Positions 56,201 to 57,540 of a DNA stretch of 64,000 bases are shown one piece after another. The translations under genes were made by a program, and so were the position numbers. Below the pieces are notes generated by a model that was not told the origin of the DNA, made no database searches, and saw only the letters and a list, made by a program, of their open reading frames with translations. Origin of the DNA: Scortum barcoo (taxonomy: Eukaryota > Chordata > Actinopteri > Centrarchiformes > Terapontidae). The DNA lies in NCBI GenBank assembly GCA_023238725.1, contig CM041552.1, positions 13,431,147-13,495,146 on the forward strand, written 5' to 3'. How positions within the stretch are numbered: the stretch's first letter is position 1; every line of letters starts with the position of its first letter.

Positions 56201-57432
56201 ATGTTCCCTCTTTAGTCCAATCAATCCTCACTGCGCTCTGTTCTGCCTGTGTCCCACTGACACACTAACGGTGGAGTGAAGAGGATGGAGAGCAGCAGCA
56301 AAGAGGCTGGAGTGAGGAGTGACCTTTCTCTATGCTAATCTCCACAGGATGGACACACACTCACGCACACACACACACACACACACACGTGCAAAACCTA
56401 AGGTGGAGAATTTGTCCTCTGCCAGATGAATCAAAAGGACACCATCAAAACACAAATCCATCTCCTTGTGTGTGTGTGTGTGTGTGTGTGTTGGCTGCTG
56501 GATTACCCCTCCTCCCACTAGCTCATGTGTCAATCACAGCCTCTCATTACGAGGCGCGACACACCCACTGGAGCATTCACCTCACAGTTGGCGATATAAG
56601 AAAATAGCCCGATGATATTATTAGTCGTAAATCGGGCCCAGTGGTCGACTTCACCCCCCCTTCCTCCTCCTCCTCCTCCTCCCTGGTCCTCTCCCTCCAT
56701 CTTCCCTGGTGTCTCCGTGCAGATGCAAACCGCTGCCTGTGCCATGCCGCATCCCGCTCTCCTACAACCACAGCGGCTCTTCACTGCGTCTCATTCACTC
56801 CAGCAGACCACACACAGAAATTAAACTCCAACCCAACAGCGCGACCGGCTCCGAGACTTTATGGCCACATTAGCAGCCAATAAGCGGCTTATTTTTCCAA
56901 TAGTGGGGGGGGGAATGTGGCGATCCCTGCATCTACTGAGCTATTATCCCTTTAAACGTATTGAATCCAACCACACACACACCCCAGCCTTCCTCATGCA
57001 GGATCAATAGACAGCGGCGGAGCGGCACTGCTGCACTGTGCTCATCCACCGCAAAAGAAAGATGCAGCATGAATGCCAATGTCGGGGTCCGCCGGCGCAG
57101 CGGTGCAGAGGTGCGGCGTGAGGCTGCCTACAGATGTTGGCGGATCTAAATCCAGATGTGACCGAAGCTCGGGGTGCGTTCACGGGCTCCGAGCGGCGCG
57201 GCGAAAGGCCCACAGGTGGTGATGCGTTATTGCTTTTTTTTTTTTTATTATTAATTACATTACCCCCCCCCTCTCTCTCCTCTCACTACCACCATGTTTT
57301 TACTCTCCATGCGGATCTACTCACCGTCACTGCGGAGTGTCTGACCGCGTTGCACGCCGTCTGCCGGATCTCCGCCGCGGCCCCCGGTTTCAGCAGGTTC
57401 TTGGTGAATCTCCGGGTCGATTCGGCTGCCAT
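38..57432 (-). CDS. dock10: dock10, dedicator of cytokinesis 10 (whole locus, 3' end off the window)
   Basis: DOCK10 is a large cytosolic guanine-nucleotide exchange factor of the zizimin (DOCK-D) group. Family knowledge: a PH domain and a DHR-1/C2 domain bind membrane lipid, and DHR-2 loads GTP on Cdc42 and Rac. I joined 48 coding exons by GT-AG sites and phase; they encode residues 1-1853, against roughly 2190 for the mammalian protein, so the C-terminal catalytic part lies left of the window. PH is at about 175-305, DHR-1 at about 670-845, and DHR-2 begins near 1655. Assignment to dock10 rather than dock9 or dock11 rests on stretches such as [46 protein letters not shown] and an RGKNALTNPKLLQMM block, plus DOCK10-like exons 38 and 46. 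Exons 6, 31 and 39 each hold one surplus base. Read literally, translation stops in exon 6 at 23174-23176, before the PH domain is complete. Confidence 0.93.
323..429 (-). CDS. dock10: dock10 exon 47, DHR-2 (residues 1777-1812)
   Basis: Reads SFSMGWAAFMCISPNVKEEG then AMKEDTGTQDTPYTE. MGWxAFxxIxPNxKEEGAMKED is DOCK10-like. Ends phase 0; donor gtcagt. Intron 46 (430-1039) shows nothing else. Confidence 0.93.
1040..1141 (-). CDS. dock10: dock10 exon 46, frame-preserving variable insert (residues 1743-1777)
   Basis: Reads YWRADKARMSSVSPEESPVF then NCSSLLTTSQDQD. It corresponds to the DOCK10 insert with SSLLTT; DOCK9 and DOCK11 differ here. The 102 bases start and end at the same codon position, so skipping keeps the frame. 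Donor gtgagt. Intron 45 (1142-1799) has no other recognised content. Confidence 0.88.
1800..1857 (-). CDS. dock10: dock10 exon 45, DHR-2 lobe A (residues 1724-1743)
   Basis: Reads AAMCYIHISALIAESLKRR, matching AAMCYxHxxALxAE of the family. Ends with one base of a Gly codon; donor gttagt. Confidence 0.94.
1973..2188 (-). CDS. dock10: dock10 exon 44, start of DHR-2 (residues 1652-1723)
   Basis: Reads NTPFPAEVKDLTKRIRTVLM, then ATAQMKEHEKDPEMLVDLQY and SYASTPELRRTWLESMAKVH. This opens lobe A of the DHR-2 exchange domain and is nearly invariant in zizimins. Phase 0 at both ends. The donor gttatt is weak, but the next exon continues the protein exactly. Confidence 0.95.
2302..2412 (-). CDS. dock10: dock10 exon 43 (residues 1615-1651)
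   Basis: Reads VIKAVSQLIADAGIGGSRFQ then QSLAIINNFANGDAPLK. AVSQLIADxGIGGSRFQ is characteristic. Phase 0 at both ends; donor gtagag. Confidence 0.95.
2522..2704 (-). CDS. dock10: dock10 exon 42 (residues 1554-1614)
   Basis: Reads FPSAFFQGKADLCGCLCYEI, then LKCCNHRSSSTQTEAAALLY and MRKNFEFTKGKSIVRSHLQ. Nearly identical to DOCK10 over its length. Phase 0 at both ends; donor gtcagt. Confidence 0.95.
2791..2928 (-). CDS. dock10: dock10 exon 41 (residues 1508-1553)
   Basis: Reads KQLSLDDGQNALMKKVLDTY, then LLFFQINQST and HVFAALRLFVQK. NxLMKKVxDxYLxFxQ and HVFAxLRxF are conserved. Phase 0 at both ends. The donor gtccag is weak but agrees with the family exon border before FPSAFFQG. Intron 40 (2929-3712) holds nothing recognisable. 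Confidence 0.9.
3713..3828 (-). CDS. dock10: dock10 exon 40 (residues 1469-1507)
   Basis: Reads GNIQDGDTLSPTDIEANLST then EVSLTVLDVLELFVHHHK. EANxxTEVxLTxLD is family-wide. Ends phase 0; donor gtctgt. Confidence 0.92.
3919..4032 (-). CDS. dock10: dock10 exon 39 with one-base frame break (residues 1431-1469)
   Basis: The entry frame reads MASSGGDGHRHARSQTMPI. The exit frame, one base later, reads IRGKNALTNPKLLQMMET. The surplus base is at about 3974, in ATTCATC (minus strand). The RSQTxPIIRGKNALxNPKLLQM motif of DOCK10 spans the break, so both halves are genuine. The length of 114 is one base too long for the flanking phases. Donor gtaaca, followed at once by a CA repeat (minus strand, 3899-3916). 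Confidence 0.9.
4614..4724 (-). CDS. dock10: dock10 exon 38, frame-preserving possible cassette (residues 1394-1431)
   Basis: Reads [20 protein letters not shown] then SNHPSQSSQPSSLFPQ. [12 protein letters not shown] matches mammalian DOCK10 and is absent from DOCK9 and DOCK11 as I recall them. Its 111 bases begin and end at the same codon position, so skipping would keep the frame. Donor gtaacc. Intron 38 (4033-4613) holds no other exon I can see. Confidence 0.9.
4725..7116. other. dock10 intron 37
   Basis: No further coding exon was found between exons 37 and 38. A short CA repeat lies at 6649-6661 and pyrimidine-rich stretches near 6750-6800. Open frames here lack splice sites with matching phase or any family resemblance. 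Confidence 0.6.
7117..7164 (-). CDS. dock10: dock10 exon 37, 48-base exon (residues 1378-1394)
   Basis: Reads LCLQHFRFLGKRHIA plus split codons at each end, matching the family CLxxFRYLGKRxI motif. Donor gtgagt. Its short length makes it easy to miss, but acceptor (TTTTCTTCAG), donor and phase all fit. Intron 36 (7165-7575) holds a CT-rich tract near 7375-7400. Confidence 0.92.
7576..7642 (-). CDS. dock10: dock10 exon 36 (residues 1356-1378)
   Basis: Reads VLVSYWQRAIHQEISDFFNI then L, matching the DOCK10 segment AYWQRAPSPEVSDFFSIL. Ends with two bases of a Glu codon; donor gtaagt. Confidence 0.93.
7836..8452 (+). mobile_element. Tc1/mariner-like element, 617 bp, internally deleted (intron 35)
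   Basis: The ends are inverted repeats: the left starts CACTACAGGTCAAAAGTTTG, the right (reverse complement) CACTTACTACAGGCCAAAAG, and both continue into GAAGCAAGAYCAA. The right end has a 4-base duplication (TACT). TA flanks both ends (7834-7835 and 8453-8454), the target site of the superfamily. Inside, 8229-8354 encodes 41 residues starting MARKKQLSKETRVQICTLRK then ERYIEREIAKAV, like the first helix-turn-helix of a Tc1 transposase, and then stops. The catalytic domain is missing, so the copy cannot move by itself. Confidence 0.75.
8551..8665 (-). CDS. dock10: dock10 exon 35 (residues 1318-1356)
   Basis: Reads FARPQSLIGYGSRCDKLDQA then ETRSLLMCFLHIMKTISE. DKLDQxExRSLLMCFLxIxK is a family landmark. 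Ends with one base of an Asp codon; donor gtaaga. Intron 34 (8666-9457) has no recognised content. Confidence 0.94.
9458..9582 (-). CDS. dock10: dock10 exon 34, serine-rich (residues 1276-1317)
   Basis: Reads FSSLAVAMGSNQADSRGSLI then SVDSNPSNSDRNSEKMDGCE. The ADSRxSL and NSEK segments place it in the Ser-rich, probably disordered linker of DOCK9/10. Ends phase 0; donor gtgaga. A C10 run (minus strand, 9591-9600) forms the polypyrimidine tract of its acceptor. Confidence 0.92.
9677..9794 (-). CDS. dock10: dock10 exon 33 (residues 1237-1276)
   Basis: Reads GSRDDLSVGGGVAGAVIPVT then RHGNSVDASFSKEVLNSIT. GSRDDLS and SFSKxVLNSI match mammalian DOCK10. Ends with one base of an Ala codon; donor gtacca. 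Intron 32 (9795-10358) is AT-rich without a visible exon. Confidence 0.92.
10359..10475 (-). CDS. dock10: dock10 exon 32 (residues 1198-1236)
   Basis: Reads EKQARIASLYLPLYGLILDN then MPRFFLRDIFPIYFTSSDQ. QARIAxLYLPLxGLxxDN is family-wide. Phase 0 at both ends; donor gtaagt. Intron 31 (10476-11123) holds nothing I can identify. Confidence 0.94.
11124..11303 (-). CDS. dock10: dock10 exon 31 with one-base frame break (residues 1138-1197)
   Basis: The entry frame reads VSVPEYNLTGEFCRKHFLT. From about 11246 down, the conserved LLLRELGLALQDEQDLRHLA, then LATLKTLMAKHSLDARYATK, lies one base later, in the frame needed by exon 32. The surplus base lies at about 11247-11252 (GACCTGGCC on the minus strand, where GACTGGCC or GACCGGCC would keep frame). 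The length of 180 is one base more than the flanking phases allow. Donor gtagcc. Intron 30 (11304-11746) holds a GA-rich stretch near 11607. Confidence 0.9.
11747..11843 (-). CDS. dock10: dock10 exon 30 (residues 1106-1138)
   Basis: Reads VLCELKFEFLREVCNHEHYI then PLSLPLPSARIT. KFEFLxxVCNHEHYIPLxLP is highly conserved. Ends with one base of a Val codon; donor gtgaga. Confidence 0.94.
11926..12009 (-). CDS. dock10: dock10 exon 29 (residues 1078-1105)
   Basis: Reads RCFTLMDRGFTFKLISNYIN then MITATDSK. RCFTxMDRGFxFK is family-wide. Phase 0 at both ends; donor gtaaaa. Confidence 0.94.
12236..12382 (-). CDS. dock10: dock10 exon 28 (residues 1029-1077)
   Basis: Reads LQRPQRFPSSYLSRMETLVE, then HIFWKNKDLAEETRSANLAV. 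RPQRFP and the EETR segment match DOCK10. Phase 0 at both ends; donor gtgtgc. Confidence 0.93.
12536..12607 (-). CDS. dock10: dock10 exon 27 (residues 1005-1028)
   Basis: Reads FSWFFFELIVKSMAQHLVDC then DKVQ. SWFFFxxxxKSMAQHL is a zizimin hallmark. Phase 0 at both ends; donor gtaagg. Confidence 0.95.
12844..12957 (-). CDS. dock10: dock10 exon 26 (residues 967-1004)
   Basis: Reads YVFKSEAHGFRTVHEELAKG then MTFDLKSNEQAAVRNVLK. The TVHEELAK motif is family-wide. Phase 0 at both ends; donor gtttgt. Confidence 0.92.
13017..13824. mobile_element. AT-rich non-autonomous DNA element (copy A, probably composite)
   Basis: Starts CAGGGCTGCTACTAACTG and ends with the inverted form TTTCAGCTCTAAT. It contains the repeated GATTAATTGATTAATTGATT motif. 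Copies B, C and D share the GCTGCAAC-type ends and ATTAATYGATTAA-type interior. I recall such elements as common in teleost genomes, probably hAT-derived, but cannot confirm the superfamily. The interior is long and may be two nested copies. Confidence 0.5.
13451..13479. repeat. 29-base AT palindrome
   Basis: Two 14-base arms (AATATATGATATAT and its complement) are separated by one base, inside element copy A. It could extrude as a cruciform; no function is implied. Confidence 0.8.
14021..14051. repeat. (AC)15 microsatellite
   Basis: An uninterrupted AC dinucleotide run in intron 25. Confidence 0.95.
14701..14770 (-). CDS. dock10: dock10 exon 25 (residues 943-966)
   Basis: Reads VLVHIVAKCHEENLDHYLHS then YIK. 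IVAKCHEE is shared by all zizimins. One base completes the Arg codon from exon 24. Ends phase 0; donor gtataa. Confidence 0.94.
15099..15217 (-). CDS. dock10: dock10 exon 24 (residues 904-943)
   Basis: Reads GLLSMERIPVIIRFLPVLFN then QLFKVLTQNDNDEVTTTTT. FLPxxxNQLFKVL is a conserved helical motif of the middle region. Ends with two bases of an Arg codon; donor gtaggc. Confidence 0.93.
15394..15486 (-). CDS. dock10: dock10 exon 23 (residues 873-903)
   Basis: Reads DPHLNRFFQQCQKRELDLSL then PPTSNFLNCLK, close to the mammalian DOCK10 segment. Phase 0 at both ends; donor gtcaga. Intron 22 (15487-16230) holds nothing recognisable. Confidence 0.93.
16231..16314 (-). CDS. dock10: dock10 exon 22 (residues 845-872)
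   Basis: Reads NGADVKWVDGGKAIFKVSTN then VVSTVYTQ, matching the family IKWVDGGKPLFKVST motif. Phase 0 at both ends; donor gtaaga. Confidence 0.94.
16513..16634 (-). CDS. dock10: dock10 exon 21, DHR-1 (residues 804-844)
   Basis: Reads GYSWLPLLKEGRLSSQEFSI then PVSCNLPPGYLAIKEASNTK, the last strands of the C2-like fold. Ends phase 0; donor gtgaga. Confidence 0.94.
16760..16883 (-). CDS. dock10: dock10 exon 20, DHR-1 (residues 763-804)
   Basis: Reads AKIELPTQLHEKHHLLFSFY then HVTCDINAKTNAKRKETLET. IELPTQLHEKHHLLFSFYHV is close to invariant among DOCK-D proteins. Ends with one base of a Val codon; donor gtgagt. Confidence 0.95.
16986..17078 (-). CDS. dock10: dock10 exon 19, DHR-1 (residues 732-762)
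   Basis: Reads CIYGKPGGPVFTTAACSTVL then HHSQNPDFYDE. CIYGKPGG and HHSQNPDF are hallmark zizimin DHR-1 motifs. Phase 0 at both ends; donor gtaaat. Confidence 0.95.
17210..17275 (-). CDS. dock10: dock10 exon 18, DHR-1 (residues 710-731)
   Basis: Reads ARNLAVYVEFRSSDEELAKP then LK, a C2 beta strand. Phase 0 at both ends; donor gtagaa. Confidence 0.94.
17480..17667 (-). CDS. dock10: dock10 exon 17, start of DHR-1/C2 (residues 647-709)
   Basis: Reads CVTSSYIPVKPFEELSKHQP, then TVEVEEFVQD and NHLYVYPKHLKYDSQKSFAK. The YVYPxxLKYDSQK motif opens the DHR-1 C2-like domain, which in this family binds phosphoinositides. Ends phase 0; donor gtatat. Confidence 0.95.
17815..17894 (-). CDS. dock10: dock10 exon 16 (residues 620-647)
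   Basis: Reads AEKTSKLQTIPGTLDIAVDP then VPLEHP, the lead into DHR-1. Ends with one base of an Asn codon; donor gtaagt. Confidence 0.93.
17987..18109 (-). CDS. dock10: dock10 exon 15 (residues 579-620)
   Basis: Reads SVFKDNHGALDRESRFSPLF then KQESNKISTDDLIKLVSEYR, matching the family RFSPLFxQxSxK motif. One base completes the Arg codon from exon 14. Ends with two bases of another Arg codon; donor gtaagg. Confidence 0.94.
18216..18298 (-). CDS. dock10: dock10 exon 14 (residues 552-579)
   Basis: Reads TVQKILRSNKQFCSKLGKYR then MPFAWSV. The GKYRMPFAW motif is near invariant in the family. Ends with two bases of an Arg codon; donor gtcagt. Intron 13 (18299-18825) holds nothing recognisable. Confidence 0.94.
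18826..18948 (-). CDS. dock10: dock10 exon 13 (residues 511-551)
   Basis: Reads AIFSVTNPHTDIVMVAKVEK then VLMGNIAFGTEPYIKNTDSS, conserved across zizimins. Phase 0 at both ends; donor gtcagt. Confidence 0.94.
19043..19291 (-). CDS. dock10: dock10 exon 12 (residues 428-510)
   Basis: Begins IEPFFVSLALLDVREGRKVS then ADFHIDLNHEAVRQML, a strongly conserved zizimin stretch. A Gly/Asn-rich loop follows, then DLDHWLCFPKQ. The loop appears longer than in the mammalian protein. Phase 0 at both ends; donor gtaaag. Confidence 0.93.
19474..19632 (-). CDS. dock10: dock10 exon 11 (residues 375-427)
   Basis: Reads VLRSPRTEHSSVENATVRPF, then EEKLGRRFMVTCRSLNLMLQ and GCINESETGPVTN. It includes the PFEEK and LQGC motifs seen in DOCK9/10/11. 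Phase 0 at both ends; donor gtgagg. Confidence 0.92.
19872..19955 (-). CDS. dock10: dock10 exon 10 (residues 347-374)
   Basis: Reads YISETDEGIRSARREERLNL then FSLDPDTP, matching the family ERLNLFSLDPD motif. Phase 0 at both ends; donor gtaagt. Intron 9 (19956-20596) carries repeat-like sequence. Confidence 0.92.
19956..20596. other. dock10 intron 9 with dispersed-repeat-like sequence
   Basis: The stretch at about 20110-20540 starts TTAAAGGTAGCCTGTGGAGT and looks like a dispersed fish repeat I recall in degraded form. I cannot confirm a family and see no clear terminal repeats. Confidence 0.35.
20597..20685 (-). CDS. dock10: dock10 exon 9 (residues 317-346)
   Basis: Reads DVFDLSLSDCCLQENEDTTT to NPELAK, a variable linker after the PH domain. 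Ends phase 0. The donor gttggc is weak, but the phase match to exon 10 supports it. Intron 8 (20686-21618) holds nothing I recognise. Confidence 0.82.
21619..21805 (-). CDS. dock10: dock10 exon 8, end of PH domain (residues 255-317)
   Basis: Reads NNRLRKHAFELKMNEVTYFV, then LAAESEQDMEEWISTLTRIL, the last strand and C-terminal helix of the PH fold with its conserved Trp. Ends with one base of an Asp codon; donor gtgaga. Intron 7 (21806-22560) shows no further exon. Confidence 0.94.
22561..22695 (-). CDS. dock10: dock10 exon 7, PH domain (residues 210-254)
   Basis: Reads SFKRRYFQLTQLTDNSYIMN to CIFLDSCTGVVQ, the central strands of the PH domain. [20 protein letters not shown] is characteristic of DOCK10. 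Phase 0 at both ends; donor gtgagt. Confidence 0.95.
23055..23135. repeat. Imperfect TG/CA tract just past exon 6
   Basis: TG-rich on the plus strand, so CA-rich in the transcript, about 25 bases downstream of the exon 6 donor. CA-rich RNA is a known binding site for hnRNP L. Confidence 0.85.
23161..23314 (-). CDS. dock10: dock10 exon 6, start of PH domain, with one-base frame break (residues 159-209)
   Basis: The exon begins DTTSLSSSKEEE in the frame set by exon 5. It ends [19 protein letters not shown] in a frame one base later, the frame required by exon 7. Its length of 154 is one more than a multiple of three while both ends are phase 0. The break lies in the glycine-coding tract; the G7 run at 23267-23273 is the likeliest site. 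Read literally, the frame ends at TAG 23174-23176. Donor gtgagg. CA-rich sequence (minus strand) follows the donor at 23055-23135. The sequence around the Gly tract is a GGN repeat, prone to slippage in replication or sequencing. Confidence 0.9.
23620..23692 (-). CDS. dock10: dock10 exon 5 (residues 134-158)
   Basis: Reads KLYKAEKLPSHSFEIDYEDV then DKDE. One base completes the Arg codon left by exon 4. Ends in phase 0; donor gtcagt. The acidic run leads into the PH domain. Confidence 0.92.
23693..25246. other. dock10 intron 4
   Basis: Contains the dispersed fish repeat at 24845-25155. The remainder, 23693-24840, holds no exon or element I can identify. Confidence 0.6.
24845..25155. repeat. 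Dispersed percomorph-type repeat, copy 1
   Basis: Contains the ordered blocks GGCTCTATCCAAAGGTAACA, AAGCTCACTAATTGACACA, CTATTTCTTGACCAGGCACA, CTAAGCTAAGCTAACC and GGAGCTTCATAC. I recall these, in this order, as a very abundant repeat of percomorph fish. Copy 2 at 47192-47295 carries the other end of the same unit. Confidence 0.6.
25247..25329 (-). CDS. dock10: dock10 exon 4 (residues 107-134)
   Basis: Reads ACQYYNSELNVVQFKYDDYA to GDYRLLP, corresponding to the family's NYKYExYSGDxRxLP block. Ends with two bases of an Arg codon; donor gtaata. Intron 3 (25330-26286) holds CA repeats near 25858 and 26018 and no exon that I can see. Confidence 0.92.
26287..26376 (-). CDS. dock10: dock10 exon 3 (residues 77-106)
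   Basis: Reads VSTVPQESRTLRSTVPEGAE to LLVRQ, matching the family's TLxSTVPE segment. Phase 0 at both ends; donor gtgagg. A GT-rich stretch (on the minus strand) follows the donor at 26250-26276. Confidence 0.92.
26377..29822. other. dock10 intron 2
   Basis: Holds a dispersed repeat at 27306-27452 and a stretch at 28125-28210 that is rich in ATGCA and TAAT-type motifs and free of simple repeats. Otherwise AT-rich, with no exon recognised. Confidence 0.55.
27306..27452. repeat. Dispersed GTTAGCATGCT-type fish repeat
   Basis: Carries GGTTAGCATGCT, CTGAGCATGTTAGCATTTCT and CACTGTGCTTCAGTGCAGCC in the order I recall for a common percomorph repeat. The copy is diverged. Confidence 0.45.
29823..29942 (-). 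CDS. dock10: dock10 exon 2 (residues 37-76)
   Basis: Reads QEKPKLIDPLDYETVISEL to LLFPDNDFS, a conserved zizimin N-terminal block. Phase 0 at both ends; donor gtaagt. The acceptor is a tandem CAGCAG, so splicing at 29942 or 29939 would include or drop the first Gln. The intron just past the donor is rich in GT dinucleotides (29762-29822). Confidence 0.93.
29943..32158. other. dock10 intron 1, part between exon 1b and exon 2
   Basis: Holds AT-rich element copy B (31285-31567). No other exon was seen. Confidence 0.6.
31285..31567. mobile_element. AT-rich non-autonomous DNA element, copy B
   Basis: Starts TAGCTGAAAAAATTAATCGA and ends AATCATTAGTTGTAGTC, the inverted form of the family end. It is degraded, and the interior contains AT-rich direct repeats. 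Confidence 0.5.
32159..32239 (-). CDS. dock10: dock10 candidate alternative first exon 1b (27 codons)
   Basis: Reads MSFRSKITFRKKVKSK and on to FNRLSI, then donor gtatgt. It ends in phase 0, exactly as exon 1a does, so it splices in frame to exon 2. The ATG at 32239 has A at -3. An in-frame TAG at 32318-32320 closes the frame upstream with no other ATG, so the exon is complete. The peptide is strongly basic, as expected of a zizimin N-terminus. DOCK10 in mammals is known to use alternative first exons (DOCK10.1 and DOCK10.2). It lies 2.2 kb upstream of exon 2 and would need its own promoter inside intron 1; I see no clear TATA box. Confidence 0.7.
33215..33500. repeat. Dispersed-repeat-like sequence
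   Basis: Starts CTTTAAAGGGTCACTTCACCC and ends with TGTCTGTACTGGGGCTTTAA, giving short complementary ends (TTTAAAG and CTTTAA). It resembles non-autonomous fish repeats I recall, but the family is uncertain. Confidence 0.4.
35163..35569. mobile_element. Non-autonomous hAT-type element, 407 bp, with 8 bp target duplication
   Basis: The left end reads CAGAGGTCCCAACCACCAGG; the right end in reverse complement reads CAGTGGTCCCCAACTTTTTT, followed by GCACCACGGACCGGTC. It is flanked by a perfect 8-base direct repeat GTCTAAAG at 35155-35162 and 35570-35577. Eight-base duplications and CAGNGGTC-type ends are typical of hAT transposons. There is no coding capacity inside. Confidence 0.85.
38077..38124. 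repeat. AC microsatellite with a GCGC interruption
   Basis: About 24 dinucleotide units. A second AC run lies 125 bases further on. Confidence 0.95.
38249..38288. repeat. (CA)20 microsatellite
   Basis: A near-uninterrupted CA run in intron 1. Confidence 0.95.
42187..42212. repeat. (TG)13 microsatellite
   Basis: An uninterrupted TG run in intron 1. Confidence 0.95.
45654..45690. repeat. GA microsatellite with a CG core
   Basis: GA repeats on both sides of a GCGCGCGC core. Confidence 0.9.
47192..47295. repeat. Dispersed percomorph-type repeat, copy 2 (partial)
   Basis: Contains ATAGTTTGACATTTTGGAAA, ATACGCATATTTAC and GCATAAAGACTGGAAACAG. I recall these as the opposite end of the unit seen at 24845-25155. 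Truncated. Confidence 0.6.
48372..48422. repeat. GA-rich purine tract
   Basis: About 50 bases of GA-type sequence, complementary to the CT tract about 130 bases away. Confidence 0.9.
48552..48600. repeat. CT-rich pyrimidine tract
   Basis: About 49 bases of CT-type sequence, which could pair with 48372-48422. Confidence 0.9.
51235..51560. promoter_or_regulatory. CpG cluster inside intron 1
   Basis: CpG-rich against an AT-rich background, with runs such as GCCGCGGTCGACCGAAG and GGCGCGCGCACCCGCAACG. It could be an internal promoter or enhancer; a smaller cluster lies at 49420-49510. No exon start was identified next to it. Confidence 0.3.
52613..52936. mobile_element. AT-rich non-autonomous DNA element, copy D
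   Basis: Starts GTGCTGAAATAATTATTTGA and ends AATAGCTAGCTGCAGCCAT, the family's end motif. Degraded. Confidence 0.5.
56366..56388. repeat. (CA)n microsatellite, arm of an inverted pair
   Basis: A CA run complementary to the TG run at 56467-56491, 78 bases away. Confidence 0.95.
56467..56491. repeat. (TG)n microsatellite, arm of an inverted pair
   Basis: Pairs in principle with 56366-56388 to form a hairpin of about 23 base pairs. Confidence 0.95.
57325..57432 (-). CDS. dock10: dock10 exon 1a (start codon, residues 1-36)
   Basis: Begins MAAESTRRFTKNLLKPG, the basic zizimin N-terminus. The ATG at 57432 has G at -3 and G at +4. An in-frame TGA lies upstream at 57463-57465 with no ATG between, so this start is secure. 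The exon ends in ACG before donor gtgagt, phase 0. An out-of-frame upstream ATG at 57440 overlaps the start. Confidence 0.93.
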
Positions 57433-57440
57433 CTCCTCAT
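57393..57440 (-). promoter_or_regulatory. Overlapping upstream ORF at the dock10 start
   Basis: An ATG at 57438-57440 lies 8 bases upstream of the dock10 ATG in another frame. It reads 15 codons (MRRWQPNRPGDSPRT, then C and stop) through the main start into exon 1a. Overlapping upstream ORFs generally lower initiation at the downstream start. Whether the transcript includes this ATG depends on the unknown 5' end. Confidence 0.4.
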
Positions 57441-57540
57441 CTGAGCGGCCCCCGAGCGCGATTCAGCCTGCTAATCTGTGCTGCAGTCAGACCTGGCCCT
57501 CCGCTCCCAACATGAGCCGAGCGAGCTGTGTTTACACACA

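Larger units (their letters stand above)
32240..57324. other. dock10 intron 1, part upstream of exon 1b
   Basis: About 25 kb without a supported exon. It holds the hAT element (35163-35569), repeat-like sequence at 33215-33500, CA/TG microsatellites (38077-38124, 38249-38288, 42187-42212, 56366-56388, 56467-56491), GA and CT tracts (45654-45690, 48372-48422, 48552-48600), element copy D (52613-52936), a G13 run (49330-49342), and CpG clusters near 49420-49510 and 51235-51560. Open frames here are mostly low-complexity. Confidence 0.6.
57004..57540 (-). promoter_or_regulatory. CpG-rich region over exon 1a, likely main dock10 promoter
   Basis: CpG dinucleotides are dense here and sparse in the flanks. 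The stretch covers exon 1a, its donor and the bases upstream of the ATG, the usual position of a vertebrate CpG-island promoter. I see no convincing TATA box. The transcription start and 5' UTR cannot be fixed from sequence alone. CA repeats begin at about 57534, directly outside the island. Confidence 0.6.
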
